NCBI GenBank assembly: GCA_035235625.1
Contig: CP141147.1
Coordinates: forward strand, 27,572,756 to 27,636,755
DNA from: Saururus chinensis
Taxonomy: Eukaryota; Streptophyta; Magnoliopsida; Piperales; Saururaceae
Direction: 5' to 3'
Length of the DNA: 64,000 bases
Every line of letters begins with the position of its first letter. Position 1 is the first letter of the stretch. Of this stretch, positions 23,919-35,699 are shown piece by piece. Below the pieces are notes generated by a model, which saw only the letters and a program-made list of their open reading frames with translations, was not told the origin of the DNA and did not search any database. A program made the translations under genes and the position numbers.

Positions 23919-26900
23919 TGTCACGACCCGGATTTTTAAAAGCATTTTTAAATAGCACGAACAGTAAGTAGTGAGAAATTTTTTTTTCTTTAAATACAAA
24001 CAAACCATTTGATTAAATATCCAGGTCATGATAATTGGGATTCACAAATACAAATATCAAATCATACGATATTATTAACGTCTGAAAATTCATAAAGACC
24101 AGCTCATCCATCTAAGTACAAGTTCATCGCCCGTCTAAAAATAAATAATAAGTTGACTCTCACACTTAAGGTACACTTACGTACCGGAGTTACAGAAACG
24201 TGGAGACCTCTTGTGCACACCTGCCTTGGTCTCACTTTTCGTCAACTGGAGAATCTGCAACAAAGCAAACCAAACAACAACCACAATGGAGCATCTCCAC
24301 CTATAGGAGAAGAGCTTCCAAAGGACAAAAGGTTTTATTAATATTATTCGGATCGGGCCAACATCACCCGATGTTAGTTGCCTATGTACTCATTAGACAA
24401 CATCTCCAATGTTTCCAACAAGATCAGATCCAGACGTAGTTCTGCCTAATACTACACTATACTAAGAAGCATAGCATCACATATGCAATGCTTAAGTATT
24501 TTCAAGCAACCTACATTTTATGCAAGTCCTTTAATCATTCCACTTGTTCTAATTAAACAAGCAATATCAATCAATGTTATTAATTATTTCTTGAACCATT
24601 GTTCGATAATTAATATCCATGTCTAATCCCAATGATAGATAGACTCATCAGATGTCAACCTAAGTGACAAATGACAACGAAACACCCTGGAATCCACCAG
24701 GCCCCTGGAATCCACCAGGAAGTGCCATCTCCCAACCTAGCCCATAAGGACCTGACCAGAGTGGATTCGATAATTAATATCCATGTTTAATCCCAATGAC
24801 AGACAAACTCATTAGATGTCAACCTAAGTGACAAATGACAACGAAACATCCTGGAATCCACCAGGCCCCTGGAATCCACCAGGAAGTGCCATCTCCCAAC
24901 CTAGCCCATAAGGACCTGACTGGAGTGGAAAGGCATGGCCCACAACTGCACCTAAACAGAAGTGGTCAGAGACGCCAACCAAGCAGGATGTCAGCGACCC
25001 TAATTGCGTGTACACTAAAAGATCCTCAATAGATCTGGGGTGAGCCCGGCTCACAAAAAACTCCCTCCAATGGGGAGGTGCAACTACACGGTCAAATCAG
25101 CGGCTCCTCATTAGAGCTAAAACTCAGGAAACCATTCTGAACCCTATCTTGCTTATCTATAAGCCAGGATTCCGAATGACTATCCCAAACCCTATTAGTC
25201 CCTTCTAGACTAAGGTTTACAACTCGAGACATGTCATCGGTTCATCAACCAAGGCAAATTGTCAAGTCAAAGGCTTTGTTCACTGTATGAACTAGTCCCA
25301 GACCCCTCTGAGGTATTTTAGTCTTTATCTTGATTAGGTGTTCTCGCCTAATCCAAAGCTATCAAACCCCATTAATTAATCTTTCAATAATCTTAAGATA
25401 GTGATAAATTACTATTACAACATCAATATCAAAAATCAAAACAAATAACAACATAAACCATAAGAACTATACAGGTTCAAGCAAATCATAATATCAATAA
25501 TAAAATTCATTAATAATATCATAATTATTCGAGCTCTCGTGCCCTAACCCTCCTTAGGTTAGCTTATTAATCTTAGTAAAACTAGTCATAATGCACCTAA
25601 GGGCATTAGCATAATTATCCAACATTGGATACAGTCATCTCTCCACTTGAGTAAGTCTTTAACCTCTCAAAAGATTTCAGTATCACATTGGCCCATTAAC
25701 AACATCCACGCAAATGCGGGCCAGTTTGCATAGGGGTATTTCTGTCATTTGGTTTAAAACATTAATGACATCCAATGGGACCAAAATTAAACTCAAGGGT
25801 ACTACTTGACTTCATGGACCCTGTGTAATTTTTCTGGCATGTGACGGGGTTGTGAACCCCTTGAACCGACCCAGGTTGTCTTAACGGTTTACTATAAACC
25901 CTAAGGGTAAAATGGTCAATTAACCACTCATTGGTATTTTTATTCATCAAGATATTTGGCCTATAAATATTTTACCCATTAAAATCTCATTGAGAATTTT
26001 CTCAATTTTTAAATAAACTCCTAGGCCCCTGAACCAAGGCCCCGAAGTCGGGCAAATGGTTCTCACACAATGATTTTAACTATCAAGGGTAAAAAGGTTA
26101 TTTCACAATCTCTAGGATTTTTCCCCAATCTAAAACTCGGTCAGAATAGTCCCAAACCTCTCCAGGTCCAATAGTAATTTTCTAGGATTTGTTGGACACA
26201 ATTAACCCCCTAAACCAGACCCGGTTCACTCCCTTCTCTCTTCTTCTTCTCTCTCTTTTTTTTACCGACCCGGACCAGGTCGGTTTGGGTTGACGACCCG
26301 CAATGCAGGTCGTCTTCCCCGCGTCCGGCCAGAGGCGTTTCGGCCTCTGGCGCCACCGCCCGCTACCACGACGAAGGGATGGCGGCTCACCGGTTTTCCG
26401 ACCACTGGTACACGGCAGAACCGATGACGTCGGTCCCTCCGCCATCCAGTAGCCGGACGGTGGCCAAAACCGCCACTTTCCCCTACTGTCACCTTTTTTT
26501 TTATCAGACGGCAAAGCCGCCGTGGCCAGGCCAGCGCAGCCCAGGCTGGTGCGTCCAGGGTCGTCGTGGCCTGGGCCAGCGCGACCACCGCCACGGCCGG
26601 CACGGCCTCGGCCAGTGCGGCCAGCGACAGTGTCTCGCTGTTGTTGTTTTTTTTTATTACTGTGCGCCAACGGCAGAAGCCGCCGCCACCAAGTATCCCT
26701 GGTCGCCGCGGCCATGGCCAGAACCGGCACGCCGTTCCAGCCATGGGTCCAGCCACCAGCGGTCGGCTGGTCGGCAGATGAACAATAAATAAATAACTAA
26801 AAAAAAACTGCATGAATAGTTTTTGCAGATATTACTGTTAATGTCAATTACGAATATGGTTTATCTTCTAATTTACAAATCTATGCAAATCTCGACTTGA

Positions 26901-27414
26901 AATCTAACCTCAATGGCCAAGTTGTCTCGATCCACCACCGCAAACGCTTCGCCAGAGTCTCGCCGGAGAATTCCCTCATCTCCTTCACCGTCCTAAAAGC
27001 TCCCCAAATCCGACCCAAGATCCACCCTAAATTGTGCCCTAAGAAGGCATTTTATAAGCATGGGATTAGGGCTCCTAATCCCATGAGAAATTAGACATCA
27101 AAAACCCAATTTCGGAACAGTAATTGATCGGGCCCGTATAGTGACTTAAATGGACAATTCGCACGTTTAATTCGGGTAAACGGGTCCTATACGATGTGTT
27201 CAACTTCAAACGGTCGTATCTCCCTCATCCGGACTCCGATTCACGCATTCTTGGTGGTGTTTCGAAGCTCTTTCTGTCTACTTTCCAATAGAATTAGTTT
27301 CAGCCCCAAATTCTATCTAGAGAGAAAGTTATTCTAATAAGAATGTCAATAGGTCAAACACCATATTTTCCACATATTTAAATTTTGAAACTCGGGAAAA
27401 TTAGGGATATTACA
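23919..27414 (-). mobile_element. Delta LTR (3.5 kb) of a Ty3/gypsy-type element
   Basis: The plus strand reads TGTCACGACCCGG... to ...TTAGGGATATTACA, i.e. a minus-strand LTR starting TGTAATATCCC. Immediately outside its 5' end (27415-27440) the minus strand carries a purine tract (AAGGAGGGAAGAA) preceded by GAGGACGCAATTCTTTT. This is typical of the pol end plus polypurine tract of plant chromovirus-type (Tekay/Del-like) elements, so this is the 3' LTR. It holds a 165-bp tandem duplication and a GC-rich central zone (26260-26780). Broken element. Confidence 0.75.
24604..24933. repeat. 165-bp tandem duplication inside the delta LTR
   Basis: CGATAATTAATATCCATGT begins at 24604 and again at 24769. 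The following about 160 bp, including CTGGAATCCACCAGG twice per unit, is nearly identical between the units. Confidence 0.9.
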
Positions 27415-27600
27415 TTCTTCCCTCCTTAAAAGAATTGCGTCCTCGCAATTCGCCACAACCAACCCTTTTCAAGCTCAGCCTATATCTCAAAAGTCATTCT
27501 ACCCTTTCAAACCACATCAACTGCAACTTATAATTTAAGTAGCACATACTTAAAATCCCACAAAATTGAGGTCGTTATAATAGTAGCTTTGAAGTCTGCT
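27415..27600 (-). mobile_element. Short internal remnant of the delta element
   Basis: Contains the polypurine tract and the last few codons of a pol-like frame on the minus strand, then degenerates into unrecognised sequence. Only this short stub adjoins the delta LTR; no further internal region is seen to the right. Confidence 0.5.
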
Positions 27601-27989
27601 TTTAGCACAGAAAACAAGGTATTGGATGATCGAAGGAGTCGCTCAGATCCAATGACATTGGAGTGCTACGTCTACTTCAAGGATTAGCTAGATGCAGAAG
27701 ATAATGAACAAGCTCCAAAATTATAAGATGAGCTAGAAGAAGACTTTAATGTAATTACAATTTCATAGAAAGTTCAAATGTATTTTTATTTATCTTAGAC
27801 TCTTAGAGTAAAGTTGTAGAAGTATGTTAATCATAAATTATAAATGATAAATAGGTGAGTATGTGCCAACCTAGTTGGGATATACTTATACTATAGTGAT
27901 GCAATTTTTGCCTCTTTACAATTTAAAATTTTATAGATTTACTAGATTATTATAAATTTGAGAGTTTATTTTAAAAATAAAATTTATTA
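27601..27989. other. Intergenic sequence, no gene seen
   Basis: AT-rich with short ORFs only. Confidence 0.4.
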
Positions 27990-28155
27990 CTCTCCATGTT
28001 CTATATTAATAGCTACATTTAAAAAAATAATAATTTTTATTGAATTGTGAAACCCACTTCTTAAGAGATATACTCAACCACTTTAACAAAATGAAGCTAT
28101 TAATAAAAAATAAACTTTTTTTCTAAATAGAACTATTAGTTTAGGGTGGAGGAAG
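27990..28155. mobile_element. Stowaway MITE (166 bp)
   Basis: Flanked by TA on both sides. The left end CTCTCCATGTTCTATATTAA pairs with the right end, which reverse-complemented reads CTTCCTCCACCCTAAACTAA. AATAGCTACATTT pairs with AATAGTTCTATTT. The size and ends fit Tc1/mariner MITEs. Confidence 0.7.
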
Positions 28156-28506
28156 TATTTGTCAACCCCACTAGCCAGGCCTGGTATAACCTTTGACACC
28201 TCTACTCCTACATGTCCTAAGCTTTGTGTCCATCCACCTTCCACATCTAGATTAAAGTGTGTACAAGTTTCAAACCGCTTATCTTTTCATCCATTCAACC
28301 ACCTTGAATCCAACTCCTTAACACCAACACCAACATATAAAAACAAATCCACAATTTCATCTCATGTCAATTGTGCCACCAAAATGACAATAGAAAGAAC
28401 AAATTAGCAAACCTAAAAAAGTGCTTGTGATTTGTAACTTCAATGGCCGTAGGGGTCTGGATTTTTATGTTGGATAAGTTCCTGGCTTACCTTTTTTAAG
28501 AGACAG
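28156..28506. other. Intergenic sequence, no supported gene
   Basis: The 82-codon ORF at 28159-28407 has no recognisable domain. Confidence 0.4.
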
Positions 28507-28514
28507 GCGAGGAC

Positions 28515-29078
28515 CAGGGCCGGCTCAATGCCTAGGCAGTTTAGGCAGCTGCCTAAAGCCCACCACAAAGAAAGACCTAGTTATATAGAAATGAATATAA
28601 AGTATTAGGCCCTCCATTTATTCCTATACTAAATTTTCTATATTTAAGGCCTCACTTTGTAAGTACAAACAAAAAATGCCTCACCTTACTATTCCTTCTT
28701 TATGTAAAGGCCTCACCTTACCATTCGTCATTCATGTTTCCTTTATATTAATCATCTCCAATTATTAGAATTTAAAAATATTTAGGTCACTTATCCAAAT
28801 AAAGAAATATATACCTAGAGTTAGATGTTGAGCATAAAATCTCTCTAACCTCTATATTTTGTGCACTAGACATTTATATCTCAATTTATTTTTTATTTTT
28901 TCTCTTTTTTATCTTATTAGTGAAATTTAAATAAGTAATTTTAGACTTAAATTTATTTTAAATAAACTTGTTAGCTCTATATTGACAAGCAATTAATTAT
29001 ATATATTTTAATATAAAATTAAAAATACTCCACTTAAACATTTCGCCTTAGGCCTCTAATAGTACCAAGCTGGCTCTT
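28515..29078. mobile_element. Small non-autonomous hAT-like element (564 bp)
   Basis: The left end CAGGGCCGGCTCAATGCC and the right end, reverse-complemented AAGAGCCAGCTTGG, form a short imperfect inverted repeat. Flanking octamers GCGAGGAC (28507-28514) and GCAAGGAC (29079-29086) differ at one base, consistent with an aged 8-bp hAT duplication. Internal GCCTAGGC/GCCTAAAGCC repeats and an AT-rich core are present, without coding capacity. Confidence 0.65.
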
Positions 29079-29086
29079 GCAAGGAC

Positions 29087-31042
29087 CACCTGCGCACTCC
29101 ATCCAGTATGGGAGCTCCTGGCCCATGAAGGCTGAGCCTTTCTGAGCAGCCCCTTAGTAGCCTGTCATGCCTATTATAGAAATCATTTTTTAATGAAAGT
29201 GATAGAAAGTATAAAAGCATGAAAAGCCACCAAAGCCTGCATTGATATGTGATTGCCATGAATCACGATTGCCGGAGTTTCTATCAATAGTCCTACTTCG
29301 TTTCAATGCTTACTTTATAATTCTATTTTAGGAGTTAAATTGCCAAAAGGAATTAAAAATGCTTTCCATACACCACTATCGAATGCTTTATCATACTCCA
29401 CATAGTCCTAACCTTAAGATGGAAATGCCCACCTTAACATGAATGAAGAAATATATTGAGTTGTGAAGTTAATAAGGAGTATGAATGCTTTATCATACTC
29501 CACATAGTGTTTGACAAGGAGTTGGATTAGGGTGCAATTTTCACTCAATAAGAATGACAGAATTCTAATTGACTTAAAAAACCTAAAATGAAGGCATCTT
29601 TTGTTGTTTGATTCTTAGCTAATAGGATTTGGGTCAGAATACCTCTAATCTAGTCTTTAGTCACCGAATTAGGTCGCCAATAGGTTACTTCTTACATGAG
29701 ACAGGCTACATTAATAGTGCCAATGTTGCATATTATGTATAGGATAGGTATTGACCAATTTTTCTATACCCTTCCGGTGTTGGCTAAAATAAATAAGACG
29801 GGGAGATTCTCATGCATGGAAGGACTCAGTCATGGTCTTCAATATGGGTATTGATTGATCTGTATTATGAATTCTTGCCTTTATATATCATTTCAATGGG
29901 AAAATACAACAAAGATACTTCAAAGGGACAATTTCAATTGGAGAAAAACAATATGGAGTAAATATATATGCCAACAAAAATGTTTTCCCAACCACTCCGT
30001 GACTAGAGCCCTGTGACCATGTTACTATTATTGAACGCCATGGTAAGTGTCAGCATATATGTACCATTTTAAGAGCCCCATGTAATCGCAGGGTTCGAGC
30101 TCGGGCCCAATCATGCTTTTAAGACATGTCCAAATGGAGTCTAGTTAGTATGCACCCAAAGACAAATACATGTGCCAAAAGATCTATCACCTTTGCCGGT
30201 AAATTATCATCCATCGGCTGAGAAGCATCCGCGAGGGGTTTCTCAAACATTCCTTTATAAATATTCTCTATATGCAAACCGGTTAACGTCATTGTGGGCT
30301 ATCTGATCTGGTCATTAGACACATCCCCCAATTTTTAATTAACAGTCTTAACAGCTAACTGCTAATCCTCTCTGCTCACTGCCAAACCTACCAAACCATG
30401 ACATTATAAACGCCAAAAACATGCTAAGTATCGACCGATTCGCCACATAAAAATGCCACAATTAATTATGGCGCCACTAATTAAGGATTTACTTATCTTA
30501 ACAGGACCACAACCCGTTTTCACTTTTTCAACAAAAATATCTACAAAAATTGTCACAAATAAATTTGATTTGGACTTCACAAATAAGCCCCACACAAAGT
30601 TAAGCTCACTTATCTAAGACTCTTTACATTTATTTTATGTAAAAATACTATTTAAAAAAAATACGTTGTTAGAGAAATTTTTTGTGGGGCCCGGGTGGCG
30701 CACATGGTTTTCTCTGATAATTGATGAGCCCTATGCACGGGAAAAATAAAATATTACATTGCTCAAAATAAATAAATAAAAATAAACAAATAATTAAAAT
30801 GTAGCCTAGGAATCCAAAAAGGTCCACCACACACGCGTACACACATCCGGCCAACCGACAGACACTGAATTCGACCAGACCGGACCGGCCGGGCCGACCC
30901 AATTTTACCACAAACCGACAAGACCAAGTTTTACCTATCGCGGTAAATAAATAAACAAGCAGAGTGAAAAAAAAAGTGAATTAAAAAACTAAATAAAAAT
31001 CAATAATTTTTCGGGGAAAAAGGCTTCGGTCGTGCACCGGCA
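29087..31042. other. Intergenic region downstream of the FLA gene
   Basis: No supported gene. A direct repeat of GAATGCTTTATCATACTCCA occurs at about 29383 and 29482. The stretch next to the FLA stop codon (30900-31042) is AT-rich in the transcribed direction and probably holds the 3' UTR and polyadenylation signals, but no single signal stands out. Confidence 0.4.
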
Positions 31043-32299
31043 CTAGAGAGCAGATGCGGCTAACAGGGCCCACGAGCAGACGATGGCGGCGGCTCCGGCG
31101 GCGGATTTGGACAACGACGGCGCGGACGACGGTGGGCTGACAATGTCGGCCGCGGAGGCTCCCGACGGAGACATATCTGGGGATGGCGTTGCTGGGGCTG
31201 GGGGCGAGGAGGGCTCCACTGGGGAGGGCGCAGCCGAAGGAGTGGTGGTTGGAGTTGCGGCGGGAGACGGTGTCGGGGAGGACTCTGGGACCGGTGCCGG
31301 TGCTGGGGACGGGGTGGCGGCGAAGAGCTCCGGGGGGAGGAGGAGGCTGTCGACGGTGCACATGAAGACGGGAGGGATGTCCACGACGGGGCTGGCGACG
31401 CGGGAGCTTACGACGCCGGTGTGAAGGGTGACGTCGTCGCCCGCGGCGGTGGCGCGGAGCTCGTACTTGGCGGCGCCGTTGGAAGCGAGGGTGGAGAAGG
31501 GCTTAGCGCCGGCGGTCTTGAGGGTGCCGGTGGGGTTGTAGCCGGGAGTAGCATGGTAGAGGAGCAGCGCCACCCGGTCAGCATTGCTGAGCTTGCTCAC
31601 GTCCGGCACGCCGGCCGCTTTGAACGCCTCGTCGTTGGGGGCGAAGATGGTGAGCCCCTTGTCCATGGCAGCACGGTACATCTTGAGGACACCATTATCA
31701 ACCAGAAGCGCGGCGAAGGTCTTGCATCCGGCCTTTTCGAGGGCGGCAGTCAGGTTGAGATCAGCCGCGGAGGGGGCGGGGGCGGTGAGGAGGCCGGGGG
31801 CGACGATGGGGGCGCTGATCTGGAGGACGGAGATGTTGTAGGGGATCTGCTTGACGGACTTGGTGAAGGTGGAGGCGAGGGGAGAGCCAGGGGCGGCGGA
31901 GCCAAAGCCCACCTTACCGCCCTTGAGGTCGGTGATGTTGACGAAACCCAGGTTGCCGGGGACCTTGCCGGTGGTCTGGTAGAGGGTGGTGGAGAGCGTG
32001 GTGCCGTCGGAGATGTCGTGGAGCTTGGCGGGGTCGAAGTAGTCGAGGAGGATGAGGAGGCTAAGGGCGGACTTGACGACCGAAAGCGGGTGCTTGGAGG
32101 CGAGGGCAGACATGGCGGCATTGTCGAGGACGAGCACGGTGATGGTCTGGCGGACGTTGACCTCGTCGTCCAGCCTGGTCTGGGAGAGGTAGCTTCTGTA
32201 CTCGCTGTACTCGGGGAAGGGAGCGAGTATCTCGGTGATGTTGTGAGCGGCGGCGCCGGCGGCCAAGAGGAGGAGTACGAAGAGGGAGGCGGCGGCCAT
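31043..32299 (-). CDS. FLA: Fasciclin-like arabinogalactan protein (FLA), two-domain type
   Basis: A complete, single-exon, 418-residue protein, as is usual for plant FLAs. Residues 1-18 form a signal peptide (hydrophobic core [11 protein letters not shown], cleavage after AAA before HNITEIL). A first fasciclin domain spans about 19-170, with the H1-like [15 protein letters not shown] (52-66) and [14 protein letters not shown] (120-133). A second spans about 185-325, with [15 protein letters not shown] (216-230) and [10 protein letters not shown]-glycosylation sequons are at N20, N121, N155 and N182. Residues 329-392 are a Pro/Ala/Ser/Thr-rich stretch full of SP, AP and TP dipeptides, the substrate for proline hydroxylation and arabinogalactan addition. 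The C-terminal hydrophobic tail (about 399-418) after small residues predicts a GPI anchor, so the mature protein should sit on the outer plasma-membrane face or in the wall. The order matches the FLA1/FLA2/FLA8/FLA10 group, with roles in adhesion and wall assembly. The exact orthologue is uncertain. The start is the only Met before the signal peptide. Codon use is extremely GC-rich, giving long shadow ORFs on the other strand. Confidence 0.93.
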   Translation of the reverse strand: MAAASLFVLLLLAAGAAAHNITEILAPFPEYSEYRSYLSQTRLDDEVNVRQTITVLVLDNAAMSALASKHPLSVVKSALSLLILLDYFDPAKLHDISDGTTLSTTLYQTTGKVPGNLGFVNITDLKGGKVGFGSAAPGSPLASTFTKSVKQIPYNISVLQISAPIVAPGLLTAPAPSAADLNLTAALEKAGCKTFAALLVDNGVLKMYRAAMDKGLTIFAPNDEAFKAAGVPDVSKLSNADRVALLLYHATPGYNPTGTLKTAGAKPFSTLASNGAAKYELRATAAGDDVTLHTGVVSSRVASPVVDIPPVFMCTVDSLLLPPELFAATPSPAPAPVPESSPTPSPAATPTTTPSAAPSPVEPSSPPAPATPSPDMSPSGASAADIVSPPSSAPSLSKSAAGAAAIVCSWALLAASAL

Positions 32300-32480
32300 G
32301 GCTGGAACTCGGGGCAGTGGGTGGAGGTGTGGGGAGTGACTAGAGAGTAGGGAGGGAGTGTGAGGAGAAGAGTAGGGGAAGAAGGAGGTTGGGTTAGATG
32401 TTAACCATGGTTAGGTTGAGATGGGTTGTGGGCACGTGATGGACTGCCATGAGTTGGGGCACAGCTGGAAAATAAAAGGG
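32300..32480 (-). promoter_or_regulatory. FLA upstream region with G-box and AC-like elements
   Basis: Reading toward the gene (minus strand), a CACGTG G-box (32434-32439) is followed by CAACCTAACC and AACCCAACCTCC, which resemble MYB-bound AC elements of wall-related genes. A pyrimidine-rich stretch (CCTCCTTCTTCCCC) lies about 70-90 bp before the ATG, as in many plant core promoters. Motif matches are by eye only. Confidence 0.4.
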
Positions 32481-32617
32481 CAGTGCAGAAAAGTGGGCCG
32501 GTTGGATTCGGATGGCTCAGTCCACAGATTTTTATTTTCTCAGACCGGCCTTGTTTTTATAAGTGGATGGAAGTATATTTTACGTAATAATAATAGAGTT
32601 TCGTTTATAAGCGCCGA

Positions 32618-32730
32618 GTGAGCCCGGGCTCTATTGCCGTCAGATTTATATCATCTAACAGCCCGTAAGTATTATAGCGTATTATAGCTCACATGATATG
32701 AATTTGACGGCCTATAGAGCCCAGGTTCAC
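32618..32730. mobile_element. Short inverted-repeat element (113 bp, MITE-like)
   Basis: The left arm starts GTGAGCCCGGGCTCTATTG and continues CCGTCAGATTTATATCAT. The right arm, reverse-complemented, starts GTGAACCTGGGCTCTATAGG and continues CCGTCAAATTCATATCAT. The arms are about 40 bp with a small number of mismatches. It lies about 320 bp upstream of the FLA start. No clear target duplication was found. Confidence 0.55.
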
Positions 32731-33737
32731 GTGGGTATGTGTGAGCTTAGGCTCATATAAATTTTTTTATGATATTAATTTTTAATATAAATTAGTATAT
32801 ATATTATCGATTTTAAATATTAATAATTTTTATATATAATTTATATTATTAATTAAAAATATAAAAAATATTTTTTTAAAAAATAAAAAAATATTATTCT
32901 CTAAAAATTATTAATTAAATAATTTTTTTATAAAAAAATAAAATATGTGCGGAGTCGCGCATTCCCATGAGCATCACTCGAACTATCAAAATTTGATAAT
33001 GCACATTTATCACAAAGCAAGCGGGTGGATCTAAATGCACCAACCTGTGAGTTAACATGGTCGTGTAATTTCCATTGTGTAGCTCAAACACGTCTAGATG
33101 GGCGTAGTCAGGTGCATATAAACGAGGCTATTTGTCGATCTCCATTTTATGTTAGATAGTACTTTAGCATCAGCATTTGATTGTGAAATTTTGAGGAAAG
33201 AAGGCATTCTACTTGTACATTGTGATTTGTTTTGCTTGTATGCGTAATGACTTAATCGAATTGCTGCTGAAGCCTACCCGACAACCTTCTTCAACACTGT
33301 GGTTTATTTTGGACAAGGAATCCAATTCTTCAGCCATAAACAGTTGCTTTACCTGACCATTAGCTACAAAGTATGGTTTTCCTTGACTCGTTTTGGGAGC
33401 ATCAGGCACGCAGCAGGGAAGAATCTGACCTGATTACCATTCAACCTAATGGATTTGAGTTAGAATTTTCTTAGCCACAGAGTCAGAGTTTGCTCCACTT
33501 TTAACTTACTGTTAATTAGTTCAATTTTTTTGTTAACAAGACCAAAAATTATTATTATCGCTGTTCATATGTCTTAAATTTTGGTGGAATGATGAGCTTT
33601 TTTTTTGACAAAAAATATATGCTAAAGCAATGTGAAGATATCTAGAAAAAGAGAGTGCACCGATTAATTTTTCCATTGTTGGCGCCTTTTTTTGTGCAGG
33701 CAACAAATACCAGGGTGAGTTGTATTTCAAAATTTTA
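32731..33737. other. AT-rich intergenic sequence, no gene seen
   Basis: 32760-32950 is almost pure A/T with many TATAAT/ATTAAT runs. No conserved ORF. Confidence 0.45.
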
Positions 33738-33836
33738 CTCCTTTTATCTTATATTAATAGTTATATTTAATTTTTTAAAATAAATTTAATTTATTTTAAA
33801 AAATTAAATATAATTATTAATTTAGGACTGAAGGAG
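33738..33836. mobile_element. Stowaway MITE, near-perfect hairpin (99 bp)
   Basis: TA on both sides. The left end CTCCTTTTATCTTATATTAA pairs with the right end CTCCTTCAGTCCTAAATTAA (reverse-complemented), and the arms continue with TAATTATATTTAATTTTTTA on both sides to the centre. Confidence 0.8.
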
Positions 33837-35240
33837 TATATTTTCAGGGCGTACGTTTGCCATTACAGTAAGGTAAACTCTCTCCTTTATCCTCTTTTTA
33901 ATGATCTCTTTTATCTTATAGTGATACAATTGTAAATGCCCTAAAAACTCAGCTAGGACTGAGTTGCCCAGGCCTGAACAACTCAATCCCGACCTCCGTT
34001 TTTGTAGTGTGTTGGTGATGAAAATTACTCTCTAAGGAACTCATGATTTATCAGTTTCAATCCAGGAATGCTCCAAGTGAAGCTCTTTTAATTCCTAATA
34101 TTGGCGAGTGCTGCTGCATTTTTCAAAAGGACTGTCAGCGATCTGTTCCTCAAAATGGTTCCTTCCTCTATGATGCAATCGAATTAATGGTGGGACACCA
34201 AATTGTCACCTTTTTCTAGTGACTTCCATGTGTCATGTCCTCTTGACCTAATACAAGAGTTCATCTTGTAGCTGTCCTGGACCAAGGTGTCAGACATTTT
34301 TGCATTGACACACATCGTCAGTGTCATCAACTTCCCTCAAGAAATTCACCGTCTGCAATTGAGCTTGCTTAATCTTGTGACAAAAAAACTTGAAATCCTT
34401 TATCTCTTTGGTAGTGTTATGATCCTCCGTTTCCTCACTTTACAATGCCAAAGTCCCATCTTGATATTCGATCTACTTTTGACTGTTTGGCGTTGTAGCT
34501 GCATTTTATATCTGTCTTCAAATGGGCATTTATAATCTTTACTTAGATACCGTCCCTTTCATGATCAATTTCCCATATTATTTTCCTGTAATACATGAGT
34601 CCACCCAACTCTGTACACTAGTTGGTGGGGACTTGGATGCAAGCCATGAGATCTGTCCCGGCGGCCGGCGGACTCAACCCCAGCCTCCATTTCCGTTGCA
34701 GGTGTGAAGAAAAACACCGGTGATGCCTGTTGCACATAAGCCGGCATGTACGGGTTAGATTTCCTTTAAAAGAAAAATTATTTAGTGGAGCATGTTATGA
34801 CCCGCTGGGTAGGGTCCACCTTTAATAATTGAAATAAAATTAAATTTTAATTATTAATAATTATATTTTAAAGTAATTAAGATTTTATTAGGCTTAGGCT
34901 TATGTTAGAGGCCCGTTCCAGTTACAGGTTTATTCTAAATAAGAACTTTAATAATATTTAGATTATACTTATTAATTACCTATAAATATGTAGAGGTTAT
35001 GCCTATTTTGATTATTATAGAGTTCAAAAATTATATTTAAGTTAATTTATTTTTATTTATTATTTAATTATTATTTTTATATATTTTTTTAATTTTGTTT
35101 ATGTAAACATCGGTCTACATCAAAACCGTGAGTCACATGATAGATATGCCTTATTAATATTTGACATATTTAATTAATTTATAAGTGTTTGAAAGTAAAT
35201 AATTTAAGACATGAGTGTCAATGTATGTGTTAAAACATCA

Positions 35241-35290
<50 letters not shown>

Positions 35291-35699
35291 GACCACGTGA
35301 TAGAATGGTTCACCTCCCTCTAAGGGTACCAATCTTGGACACCTTTAGTTATACATAGTTATACATGGTTGTATGCTTTGTTCATAATAACAAGGCTCGT
35401 GCTAGTGGTTGTATTCACACACAGAAATAACTATTAGTGGGTGATTAAATTTGGTATGACCTATAAAACCCTAACATTATAATCTCATCTAATTTTAATT
35501 TCAGCGTTTAAAAGTTCAAGTAACATGGATTAAGTGAAGCAGGCGAGCAAGCAGACCCTCTGTCTATATGTCAACAACTTAGGATCTGGTGGTGGATAAG
35601 GTTATAAAGCTGCAGTAATGGCATGGGTGGCTGTATCATGTAAAAGTTAAAACATCTCAGTACTTCATCCCATGGCCGGGAGGCAAGGAAAGCGCACAT
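33837..35699. other. Intergenic sequence, no supported gene
   Basis: Short ORFs only. A TA microsatellite lies at 35241-35286. An LTR-like start TGTTATGACCCGCTGGG at 34794 has no matching end that I can find. Confidence 0.4.
35241..35286. repeat. (TA)n microsatellite
   Basis: About 22 uninterrupted AT dinucleotides. Confidence 0.9.

Noticed and set aside
26182-26813. Two minus-strand ORFs of about 180 codons and overlapping plus-strand ORFs
   Set aside because: They lie in the GC-rich middle of the delta LTR, overlap in several frames on both strands and have Arg/Ala/Gly-rich low-complexity translation. Composition explains them.
31083-32350. Long plus-strand ORFs (up to 309 codons) opposite the FLA gene
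   Set aside because: Shadows of very GC-rich FLA codons. Gly/Glu/Val-rich translation without domains, while the minus strand encodes two clear fasciclin domains.
34794-35290. Possible LTR start TGTTATGACCCGCTGGG
   Set aside because: No matching ACA end with a 5-bp duplication could be found, and no second copy in the window.
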